Assembly (NCBI GenBank): GCA_963920665.1
Contig: OY987265.1
Coordinates: 39,685,001 to 39,749,000, forward strand
Length of the DNA stretch: 64,000 nucleotides
Direction: 5' to 3'
Source of the DNA: Straminergon stramineum
Lineage: Eukaryota; Streptophyta; Bryopsida; Hypnales; Calliergonaceae
The position numbers were made by a program, and so were the translations under genes. Positions 10,439 to 20,828 of the stretch are shown piece after piece. How positions within the stretch are numbered: the first letter of the stretch is position 1; every line of letters starts with the position of its first letter. The notes beneath the pieces are model-generated. The model worked only from the letters and a program-made list of their open reading frames with translations, was not told the origin of the DNA and searched no databases.

Positions 10439-13400
10439 GTGTTGGATGTCGTGTTCGTCGAGTTGTCGAACTGTCCGCCGAAACAACCATGTACCCTATA
10501 TCGGGTTCAAAAGTACGGCCTTCTCCTGATGGAGAGGTTCAATGAAATGTTGCGACCATCGGAGAGGAAGAGATGTGTCTCCCAACCACAAAGGAAGACT
10601 TGGTACTCCATGCCAGCAGAGGTATTCATCTCATTTGTCTTCAGGGTGAGATTGGAATTAGGAAACTGTTCCGATTCCTTTTTGTGGACCTCTAAGTTAT
10701 GGAATTGCTTGTTTTATTTAGTATTTCAAAAGTATTTGGATTTTGGCAGCACGAAATCGCTTTGGTAGCAGATGCAGCCCTTAGAAGATACCACGAGACC
10801 ACACCAATTGATGAGAAGTCTGTGGAAGGAGCCACGCACGCCATGAGGGTAGGGTCAAAGGAGAAAAATGTGAAGCTCTATGTCAAGATGATAAAGTTGT
10901 TGACAGTGGCCAATCCTGCTCACGGGGCTGGATTTCTTCAAGAGGTGAGTACACAAATTTGGAAAATTATGTCGCGTTTGTTTTCTCTTGGAGTTGGGAC
11001 TAGAGTTTAAACATATGAGAACATTACTTTTTGTTGACGCAGGTAGAGAGGCATTGGAGCTCCAACGAAGTGCCAGAAATGACCTTGGAGAAATTGCAAA
11101 TGGTAGCCACTTGCAACACCACGGCTGACCACAAGGTGAAGTTCCTGAAATGGTGGAACTCCTCACTTCTATCTCGAGAAGCAAGGAAGTTCCCTCCCAA
11201 GCCTGTCTCTGAAACACACCTCGGACCTTTCTTAAACAAGTGTGTTTGGTATGCGGGGGTAAGTATACTTGTATCAAAAGTTAGTGAATTCCATGGAATG
11301 ATGTATATTGTCCAATACCCGTAATTGTAATTGATTATGACTCTTTCATCTCCTTCATTTATACTATGTTAATCACATTGAATGATTTGTCTAGATCGAA
11401 GATGCAGCAGTGGAGTACTTCGAGGGGGTGGTCAAACAAGACATGAATGTCTCGCAACAACCAGAGACATTACAAGAGTACGTGGAGGGATGGAGGAGGA
11501 AGATTAGGGACCACGGTTTTGGACCATACTTCAAAGGGGCAAATTACTTCAAGAAAGGGGACTCCTTCATGAATCACGAGGGGTCAAACTTGATAGTTAG
11601 AAGGGTTCTTTTCAGGTATGATTGTAGCTCATTACAATTTAAGGACATTACATGTCTTCCAATACTATAAAAGATGGCTCCATGCAAATATTGTGGTCGT
11701 ACTAGTTCTCTTCCAAGGTTTTCAAATGTCTTGATTATTTGCATAGTTGAAAGATCTTCCGATTACATTACAGTGGATGACAAAGTGCTCCCACTCTTTT
11801 GATTTGCATCTGCATTTGTCCACTTGACCTTAATGATTGTAAGTTCTTGCACTATAGATACTTCAAGTACGAGCTAGAGGCAAAGGGTGCAATTGAATGG
11901 AAGGATCTACCTCCGTTCTTGTCCACATGGCTCGAGCGAAGCTCCACCGACTGCATGTTCACGCCAAGCTAGATGAGAACATTCACCACGGCTCATCTCA
12001 GTGGAGGAGCATGGTATTTGGACTGTGCATTGGCATTCACTCATCCATCCGAGGTGGAGCTCCGGGCATCTTTGGATGGCAAAGGTGCCATCGATTTGGA
12101 TGTGGACGAGTTCTCAGGCATGATGGACAGGCAGAGGAGGAAGGCCATTACGAAGAGGGACGCAAATGACAGAAAGAAGGAGGTGCGGGTCTAAGTTCTT
12201 CTCACCGCCAAGGAAAAGAGGGAAGCAGAGCGACTGGCCAAGTTGGCAGAGAAAGAGAAGGAAAAGGAAAAGGAGAAGGAAGAGAAGGCCAAGGCCAAAG
12301 GCAAGAAGAAGGTCGAAGCAGACAACCAAAATCCAGCATCTTCCACGGTAGATCAAGGCTCTGAGATGCAAGCCAAATCTCTGAGCGGAATCAAGAGGAA
12401 GGCCACTCTATCTCAGCTCACAAAAGATGTCATTACTCATGTCACACAGGCGATAGTTCTTAGTGAAGATGATTTGACCAAGTCTAAGGATTTAATCCTC
12501 AACACCTCCACTAAAGACCTCATGGACAACATGGAGTCCAAGAATCTGACATGCTACAAAGAAGTCTTGGCCTTTCTCAAGAAGGTAATGTTCTTAGAGT
12601 TGAAATTAAAAGTGCTTTTCCATGTTCGAATTATCGTAAATATAGGGTATGCTCATCATTCGTTTCTTGACCTTCTTTATAATGGCAGTTGTCAGGGGGA
12701 AAGCCTCGCATGTTCTATGGTGTGCCAAACGCTAGGCCGGGGGTCGATGTCGTGTTTTTTGACTGCCTGGAAAATTTGCCTGTGCCGGGGCTATCTTCTC
12801 CGCCACGAGAGGTGCCAGAATGGAACGAAGATTTGGAAGATGAAGCCCTCCAATCTGCATTCAGTTTCGCCTTGAAGCACCTGCAGGACCATGGATGCAT
12901 CATACTATTTCATTCGTGGAGTGCCAAAGCAAAGTCCGACATCGCTAGATTGTGTGAGGCGTATCAGATGGTCAAGAAAAAGGAGTGGATGGGCATAAAC
13001 CGCATGCACTTGACCTCGGCTATAGACAATTCCAAAACGGTAAATTCCATTGGACCTCTGTAGCATTCACAACCACTTCATAGTGCATTATGTTCCTTGC
13101 ATTCCTCATGATTATATACCTCTTTGGGATGATTGTAGACGTAGAAATTTGGAATCACACTTGTAGTGAAGGACTTAGGCGCGAAAGGGGAGTCCAATTT
13201 CTCATTCAGACGCACACCAACGATGAAGAAAGCTAGTGTAGACATTGCACGAGACGACATGTTGATGAACTACACCCATCCAGATGACATGGCAATGAAT
13301 GGTGGAAAGCCATGGCGGGGTGCTCACAAGAAAGACCCACGATTCTTCCAAATCCTATTGGAAGCTACAAGCATCGAAGGCGATTTGGTGTTGGATTGTA

Positions 13401-14057
13401 GTGCATCCATAGGTTAGGGTTGAACTTTCATTTGTTGTATTCCAAACCATTACTTATGGTGGAAGTCGTTGAAATAATTATTTCTTTCTCTTGCCTTCAG
13501 GTGCATCCATTACCGCTTGCCGTGGAACAAGCCGCCACATTGTGGCTTTGGAGGAGAACAAGGACATTTTCGACGCCATCCTATCCCCGATGAAAAAGTC
13601 CACTCCGACCGTGGTGGCGACACAACCACAGACAATTGCTTTGGTTTCACAAGATCCAGACGATATGCCCATCGTACCTCGGAAATTCACTCGGAAGGGA
13701 AAATTCAGTAAGTAAGTTGGCACTTTTTAAATTTTGTTTTTATATGGTGATTTTCAAATTGTCAAACTCTTACATGGAATCATATTGGGTTGCAGTCATC
13801 GAGGATTGATGTCAGCAAGTGCAAAGTTGAAGAACCAAAGTATTCTCATCAGTCCGAAGAAGCCTTTTGACCTTCCAGTTTATGCTCAACAAATGGCTAA
13901 GGCCTTTGCGGATTTTGGTTGCTCTAAACCAAAACGCCGTAAAGACACTTACGCTTTGAATGTCTTGCAATTTATAGATGGGTCTGCGTCTGAGGGCATA
14001 GAGTCTTCAAACTCATCCAAGACTTCTGATTCTACGACCGAGTCTGTAGAGACCTAG
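10439..14057 (+). pseudogene. Nine-exon gene with a degenerate N4/N6 DNA-methyltransferase domain
   Basis: Inferred exons: 10439-10621, 10750-10944, 11043-11258, 11395-11615, 11858-12584, 12689-13039, 13145-13412, 13501-13707 and 13804-14057. All introns are GT-AG and the sum, 2,622 nt, stays in one frame (874 codons). Two in-frame stops lie in exon 5: TAG at 11970-11972 and TAA at 12192-12194. The true start is unclear; the first in-frame ATG is at 10529. Residues about 1-410 are unrecognised, followed by a Lys/Glu-rich stretch. From about 515 the order resembles the beta-class bacterial methyltransferases: a motif-IV-like FFDCLENLP, then KKDPRFFQILLEATS, then GDLVLDCSASIGASITACR with RHIVALEEN, which aligns with the SAM-binding GD.VLDPFaGSGtt..A...gR..ig.E pattern. 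DPPY and GSG are not preserved, so catalysis is doubtful. The C-terminus is Ser/Thr-rich. Confidence 0.6.
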
Positions 14058-14299
14058 ACTCACGAGATTGACATATCTCATGAGTTATGCTCTTATGTGT
14101 TGATTTCTATTATGATTGGATTTGTGTGTTTTATGGCTATACATTGCATGTTTGTTATTTTACTTCGCATTTATCATTTTCAAGATTGGACCATATTGGA
14201 CTAAATGTAGTTGTTTCTTCAAAAAATGAACTAAAAGTTAAAAGTACGTTATATTTCATACAAATGACCCCTTCTTCCAGAGAAATATAGGGTTTTCAA

Positions 14300-14410
14300 C
14301 ATCCACGGTCATAGGTCCCTTCCAATTATTTTCTAGAAAAAAATTCCCGCTCCTACGTTCACAAGCTCACAAGCTCGCCGCTTCAAGCTCGCATGCTAGC
14401 AACCCTACTA
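14300..14410 (+). repeat. Terminal-repeat-like copy a (CCACGGTCATAGGTC ... GCATGCTAGC)
   Basis: Starts with CCACGGTCATAGGTCCCT and ends with CTCGCATGCTAGCAACCCT. Related copies lie at 46336-46420, 51197-51395 and 53515-53720. This one borders the 3' end of MULE copy A; the copy at 46336 borders the 5' end of MULE copy B. Read towards the gene, both run in the same sense, as terminal inverted repeats would. No partner was found at the other end of either element. Confidence 0.45.
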
Positions 14411-14730
14411 GGTGCATGAATGAATTTGTCTTCATGGATGTCCATCTTGCAAAAGTACCTATACAAGTAGTATAGGTGTTTGCAATTCACGTATTGTTGT
14501 CGACCTCCAATAGCTGAAACAACCATATTCACGAAGTCTAGGCATGTGCAAGTGGGGAACATACCCATTGTAATTCGATAGATGTTTTTGTTAGTGTCTG
14601 TCCCTGTTTCAAGCACCACTATTGCACCAAGGCCTGGGAAGGGGAGCAAGGTGACTCCGACTATTTGTCCTCTAACATTTGCTGCACTTTCCCACTTGTT
14701 CCGTTGTTCCGTAGTTGGTGCATTGGCTAT
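14383..14730 (-). pseudogene. MULE transposase copy A, 3' fragment (SWIM domain)
   Basis: Minus-strand continuation of the transposase gene at 20829-24522, cut off by the CACTA insertion. Joining across the insertion at the single TAT gives an uninterrupted reading (RTIRRI followed by ANAPTTEQ), matching RTICRIANAQTTKQ in copy B. It carries the SWIM zinc finger, with ligands in PTCTCLDF and, after a spacer, VNCKHLYYL (CxC...CxH). SWIM fingers are typical of the C-terminal part of MULE transposases. The last residues diverge from copy B exactly where the terminal-repeat-like sequence begins, so the C-terminus is probably replaced or truncated. Confidence 0.8.
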
Positions 14731-15039
14731 CACTACAAGAAAACGGGTATTTTATGACTACAAAAATATGACCGAGGATGACTAGCGACTATTCGTAGTC
14801 ATATTTTGGGAGGCCAACTCTTTGAAAAAAAATATGACTACAAATATGACTGCTAGTCATATTTTGGCCTTGTACATTGCGAGCGTATAGTATATGTTCG
14901 TTGGGAACTCCAAAATACTTCATAGAGCTTCATAGGGAACATGTTTGGGAAACGCACAGTCATATTTATTAGTCATATTTTTGCATCAGTCATATTTTGT
15001 AGTCATATTTTTATAATAGTCACCTTTTTTTTTTTTGGG

Positions 15040-15890
15040 CAGCTTGAAGAAAATTTGGGCAAGAAATATATTTGGAGAGTGCTAAATCATATTTGCTAGT
15101 CATAATTTCACTTTAGTCATATTTTGTAGTCATATTTTATAGTCATATTTTTATGATAGTCACATTTTTTTTCTTTTGGGCAGATTGAAGAAAATTTAGA
15201 TGGGGATTATATTTGGAGAGTGCTAAATCATATTTGCCAGTCATAATTTTACTTTAGTCATACTTTGCAGTCATATTTTTGAGTTAGTCATATTTTATAG
15301 TCATATTTTTATGATAGTCACATTTCTTTTTTTGGGGGGGCAAATTAAAGAAAATTTAGATGGGGATTATATTTGGAGAGTGCTAAATCATATTTGCCAG
15401 TCATAATTTTATTTTAGTCATACTTTGCAGTCATATTTTTGAGTCAGTCATATTTTATAGTCATATTTTTATGATAGTTACATTTCTTTTCTTTTGGGCA
15501 GTTTGAAGAAAATTTGGACAAAGATTATATTTGGAGAGTGCAAAATCATATTTGCTAGTCATAATTTTACTTTAGTCATACTTTGCAATCATATTTTTGA
15601 GTTAGTCATATTTTAGAGTCATATTTTTGTATCAATCATATTTTGCAGTCATATTTTCGAGTCAGTCATATTTATTGGTCATATTTTTGCATCAGTCATA
15701 TTTTTATGATAGTCACATTTTTTTTTTCCTTTGGGCAGCTTGAAGAAAATTTGGAAGGGAAATATATTTGGAGAGTACTAAAACATATTTGTCAATCATA
15801 ATTTCACTTTAGTTATATTTGATAATCATATTTTTGAATCAGTCATATTTTGTAAACACATTTCTTTGGTAGTTATTTTTTTTTCTTTGG
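15040..15890 (+). repeat. Tandem subterminal blocks of the CACTA element
   Basis: Blocks starting GCAGCTTGAAGAAAATTT recur at about 15040, 15180, 15339, 15498 and 15736, each followed by TTTGGAGAGTGC and a run of AGTCATATTTT motifs. The spacing is about 140-160 bases with one longer step (about 240). They are part of the left subterminal region. Confidence 0.7.
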
Positions 15891-15899
15891 TAGGAGCCT

Positions 15900-18200
15900 A
15901 AGGAAAAGGTTGGCAATCTAAGATGGGTCTTCTATATTTTGCCCCTAGAGGCCATTCCTAGGGATGACTTTGTTTAATACCTATTAAAAAAAATTCTTTT
16001 CTTTTGTATGATGTGTCTATTACAGAAAAAGAATAGAGTGGAATAAAACAATTAATAATAACAGATAATCAATTTTTATTTGAGTATTTAAGAAAAAATT
16101 AGAGAGGAATAAAAGCCTATCGACAAACCAAAGCACCAAGGCAGGACTAAGCTTGAGAATTCAAGATAGAAATCGAGCCTACCTTGATTCATTATTGGAA
16201 TTTGCTGAGGAATTGGCTAATAATGTTAATTGATTGTGATGGCTAATGCAAAGCGAAATCTAATGCATTTAAACTAGTGATGTAGATTGAAGGCTGTAGA
16301 GTTTAGAAAAATTACTTGAAGATTAGGAAAAATCTAATCTAAAGAGAAGAAAGAAGAGTGTGAGAAAAATTCATGCGCGAGTGGCCATGGAGCAAGAGTA
16401 AGTGAGGAGTGCAATTTGTGTTGAGAGTCTCTAAGTGTTTGAAGAAGAAGCGTAGGTTCTAAGTTGCTACTTCAAGCTTTGGACATGGTTAGAAGACTAA
16501 TATGATCCTCTTATAGGGCTTTGACTATGTATTAAGCAAAGATTGTTGATTATAATACACATAGTTGATCAAATAAATTTTTCAAGTCTTAAATAGATAT
16601 TTAGTTACCACTTACGAGGTTGATGTCGTTATAATTGTTTGATTCTTAGAGTAATTAAAAATCAATTAATAATAGTAAAAGTCAAAGATTGCAATTCTAA
16701 ACTATTTCAAAAAATGAAAGAAAAAAAAAGAAAATATTGAAAATAATTTGGAGAAAGTTAAGAGGGGGAAGTAGAAAGAAATAGGTTGAAAGAAAAGAAT
16801 GAGATCATATATCTAATTTATACTCCTTGTTGTAAAAGTTGTTATTTAAGTTGTATCTAAAAACACAAAAAATATAACAAAAATAGATTAAAGCAGACTT
16901 CATGATACAATTACAATAGACATGTTGGAGAATAGAGATGTTGTGGAAACAAATTCCAAGGCATGTCCTTAAATTTGGCACTTAGTGTATTTTCTTCTTG
17001 TAGAAACTATAGTTGTGCTGGAAATTTGAGGTTTAAATCAAACCTTTAAGAATTTATTAAATCCGATTTGGAATTCAAGAACACTTCATTAATTTGTAAA
17101 GGATTCCAGTAACATATTACACTTTAAAAAATAGAGAAAAATTATGGAAGATAGAGTACGATAAAATTGGATAATCTATGGCATTAGTTTTCGATAAAAA
17201 ATACCAAAGTTCATCCAATTCAAGTAAAAAATGAAACTGGAAATTTAGTGACATTTAGAATCCAATTTTGAAAGTGTGAATGAATTTAAAATTATAGGCT
17301 AAGAGAAAATGTTGGATGAAATCTTGAAGGATAAATTAAAAACAAACCTTCATCCATCTATATTTTTTTACTAAAAACATTTCCTTATAAATATCTTTAT
17401 GATTTTAGAATAGGCTTGCAACATTCTACAACTTAAATTAACAAATTTTAAAATTTCTCAATTAGGATTTGGAAGTCTAGAGTTTTGACCTAAATTGGCC
17501 AAAACCATCTAAAACCTTTAATTTTTATAGTTTGAGTGTGTTTTGATTTAGATGTAAACCGCTTACAGTTTATCATTAAAAAAAAATTGTTCTTTGCTTA
17601 GAATACCCATTGAACAATATTTAAATATCCAACTTAGAATTTGAAGCTCAACAATAAAAAAATATAGTTGTGTTTGTTTTATCTCAAGGATATATAGATA
17701 AAACACTCATATATATCATGTATTGAAATTTGTCTCTTTTTTAGAAAGGTTCTCTGCAATGTCATATAAGCTATATTTATAAAGGATCTCTATAGGGCTG
17801 TTTAGAAGTTATAAAATTATTTATATGAAGATTGAAGCTCACTGTGATATACATGGTTGAATTGCAATTAAAAGATGGTTGTTTGAATGTTTTTACAAGA
17901 ATATAGACTATAAAAACATAATCTTTTTAAAAAAATTCAAAGATGTTTTTCAATATTGCCTTATAAAATAATTTTGCTCTTATATACCTAGTGCATGGAC
18001 GTAGATAATTTGATTCATGCATGACTTTTTATTGCCATAACTATAGGTGCTTAAAGCCTTATAACTTCCCTTTAAATATTTTGTACAGTTGTATTGCAAC
18101 ATACATCTACTTTGTAGCAAATTTTGTTGTGAAAATAACTTAATTGCTTAGTATAGTCATATTTATTGACTCGTATGACTACATCAAGTCGCATGACTAG
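15900..18200. other. AT-rich interior of the CACTA element, no gene seen
   Basis: No ORF resembling a CACTA transposase (TNPD) or TNPA-like protein, and no captured gene that I recognise. Confidence 0.5.
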
Positions 18201-18219
18201 AGCAAGTCATGTGCATGAC

Positions 18220-18350
18220 TAGGGTTTTAAAACCCTAGCTGCCACTTCTATGTAGCCGCCACTGATGTAGGGTTTTGAAACCCTAGCCGCCATGTCTTCT
18301 TCTTCTTTGTTTTTTGGTGCCTCTTACGTTTTGCTTCTTGTTGTTTTCTA
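18220..18350 (+). promoter_or_regulatory. Paired telo-box palindromes and short ORF inside the CACTA element
   Basis: TAGGGTTTTAAAACCCTA (18220-18237) is a perfect palindrome. TAGGGTTTTGAAACCCTA (18268-18285) is a near copy. Each contains the telo-box AAACCCTA found in many plant 5' regions. The second is followed closely by AGCCGCC and an ATG (18292) opening a 19-codon Ser/Leu-rich ORF. This may be a captured 5' leader or the element's own promoter; no downstream coding exon is evident. Confidence 0.4.
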
Positions 18351-19330
18351 GCTCTTGATTCTTCTTGCTTCCTAGTCCTTATTTTTTGTTTCTTTTTAGT
18401 TCTTGATCTTTGCTTCTAGCTTCTTCTTGTTACCTCTTAATTCTTGCTTCCTAGTTCTTACTTTTTGTTGTTTCTTAGATCTTGTATTTGCTTCTTAGTT
18501 CTTGATCTTTGATTTTTAATTCTTGATCTTTGCTTCTAGCTTCTTCTTGTTACTTCTTCATTCTTGCTTCCTAGTTCTTAATTTTTGTTTCTTCTTTGTT
18601 CTTGATTCTTGTTTGTAGTTTCTTCTTGTTACTTCTTCATTCTTGCTTCCTAGTTCTTAATTTTTGTTTCTTCTTTGTTCTTGATTCTTGTTTGTAGTTT
18701 CTTCTTGTTACTTCTTCATTCTTGCTTCCTAGTTCTTAATTTTTGTTTCTTCTTCGTTCTTGATTCTTGTTTGTAATTTCTTCTTGTTACTTCTTAATTC
18801 TTGCTTCATAGTTCCTACTTTTTTGTTTCTTAGTTCTTGATTTTTGCTTATAGTTTCTACTTTTTTTGCTTCTTAGTTCTTGATTATTGCTTCTAGTTTT
18901 TTCTTGTTCCATTTTAATTCTTGCTTCCTAGTTCTTGTCTCTTGTTGCTTCCTAATTCTTACTTTTAATTTCTTTTTGATTCATTTTAACTTGTGTTTCT
19001 TGTTTCTTTTCAATTCTTGCTTTTTCTTGTTATTTATTGCATTTTATTGCATCTTAAATTGTGTTTTTTATTGCTTCTTGTTGCATCTTAGTTCTTTCTT
19101 GTTCTTGTTATTTATTGCATCTTAAATCCTATTTCTTGTTGCTTCTTGTTGCCTCTTAGTTCTTATTTTCTCTTGTTATTTGTTGCATTATATTGTATCT
19201 TAAGTTGTATCTCTTGTTTTATTTTGTGACACTTTAATTCTTACTTCTTCTTGTTTATTATTACCTCTTAATAGTTGCTACCTTCTAGTTATTGTTTCTT
19301 TTATCACTATTGTTATTCTTTCTTCTTATT
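18300..19330 (+). repeat. TTCTTG-rich satellite with a 79-bp period
   Basis: Pyrimidine-rich (TTCTTG/TTGCTTC) low-complexity DNA. Between 18543 and about 18800 it is a clean tandem repeat with unit starts at 18543, 18622, 18701 and 18780, exactly 79 bases apart. It degenerates on both sides. The ORF at 18880-19125 is a by-product. Confidence 0.75.
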
Positions 19331-19859
19331 ATTTATGTTTTCAATATGAATTTTATGAATTTTTCTTACTTTAAACTTATACTTCATATTTTTTGTTGCC
19401 TTAAATCTTTGAAGGTTGAGCTATATTGTTCATTGTCTAAAAAATAATCTCTTTCATTGTATATGTAGGCACTTAAAGCTAAAATGAAGTTATCGGAGGC
19501 TGCTTACAACACTGGAGAAGCAATTTCTTCACATTTTTGTAAGGAATATAGGTTTTAGAATGTATAGGAATATATATTAATAGAGTGTTCTTGTGATATA
19601 TTTTGTCTTAGTAACTAATAAATGTCATTGAAAAGAGTCACATTTTTTCTTGCATTTTCTTCCTTCAATATAACTGTCTCTTGTACATCTTAAAAATCAT
19701 ATGTACTTAGTATTTATTGGATGGAGTCATTTATTCATCTGCTAAACTATATTAATGCATGATTGCAACGCCTCAAGTTGATTTAGAATGTATGGAATGT
19801 GATTGTAGTTTATAATAAAAGCTACTATAAACCTCAAGTCACCCCAGTTACAAATATTA

Positions 19860-20800
19860 CTTGCTTGAGTCATATTTTATAATATATCTTAACCAAAATA
19901 TGACTTGTTGTAGTTATATAATACTCACAATCATGTTATTAATGTGATTTTATACTTTTAAAATTATGACTACATTCAATCATAAAATTACAAGTAATAT
20001 TCCATGTGAACTGCTACATGAGCTAAAATATAACTTACATTAGTCATATTTCACATCAATAAAATTATGACTCGTGAAGGTCATATTCTACATCAAAAAA
20101 AAATTATAACTTTCTAGAGTCATTTTTACATCAACATGTACAGCATATGACTCATAAGAGTCATTTTTCATAATCACAAAAAATATAACTCGCGAGAGTC
20201 ATTTTTCACATCAACCAAAAATATGACTCATGAAGGTCATATTCTACATCAACAAAAAATACGACCTACTAGAGTCATTTTTACATCAACATATAGTGAA
20301 TATGACTCATAAGAGTCATTTTTCACATTTGACAAAAAATATGACTCATGAAAGTCATTTTTCACATCCACAAAAAATATGACTCATAGAAGTCATTTTT
20401 CACATCAACCAAAAATATGACTCATAGAAGTCATATTTCACGTTAACTAAAAATATGACTACATAGAGTCATATGCCATATGAACCAAAATATGGCTCAA
20501 TGTAGTCATATTCCACGTCAACCAAAAATATGACTACATGGAGTCATATGCCATGTAGACTTTTTTTCTTTTGCCTGGGTAGTTAAAGGAAAAGTCAAGA
20601 CTCCAAGGATAGTCAACATATACGCCACATAGGCAATATATGGCCAAGTATACCCGCAATACAAATGACTGCAAATATGACTCATGAAAAATTTGACTAG
20701 TCGGTAATGACTAGTCCCAATCATATTGCGCGTCATCTACAGTGTTTTCTACCTAAGTCATATTTTGAGATTTTACGACTCATTGCAGTCATTTTTTGCA
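19860..20800 (-). repeat. Right subterminal repeat region of the CACTA element
   Basis: Dense AAATATGACTCAT and AGTCATTTTTCACATCAAC motifs, spaced about 40-60 bases apart. They are inverted relative to those at the left end. Confidence 0.75.
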
Positions 20801-20828
20801 GTCATAAAACACTTGTTTTCTTGTAGTG

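Larger units (their letters stand above)
14731..20828. mobile_element. Non-autonomous CACTA (En/Spm-type) element, 6,098 bp
   Basis: The left end is CACTACAAGAAAACGGGT and the right end is the reverse complement of CACTACAAGAAAACAAGT. The inverted termini stay similar for about 40 bases, through TTTTATGACT. The flanking TAT (14728-14730 and 20829-20831) is a perfect 3-bp target duplication, as known for CACTA elements. Subterminal regions hold many copies of AGTCATATTTT at the left (to about 15870) and of its reverse complement AAATATGACT at the right (from about 19860), the usual layout of transposase-binding sites. No transposase is encoded. It sits inside the coding sequence of MULE copy A, so it arrived later than that element. 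Confidence 0.93.

Noticed and set aside
1490..14060. Endogenous giant-virus insertion (kinase, RING, methyltransferase together)
   Set aside because: The methyltransferase-like gene has eight spliceosomal introns, no viral hallmark gene (capsid, polymerase, packaging ATPase) is seen, and similar genes occur in separate clusters. Not excluded by a search, but unsupported.
18880..19125. Hydrophobic 81-codon ORF as a membrane protein
   Set aside because: It is one frame of the T-rich satellite within the CACTA element.
15040..20800. CRISPR-like array of regularly spaced repeats
   Set aside because: These are subterminal repeats of a CACTA element in a nuclear genome; the spacers are themselves repetitive.
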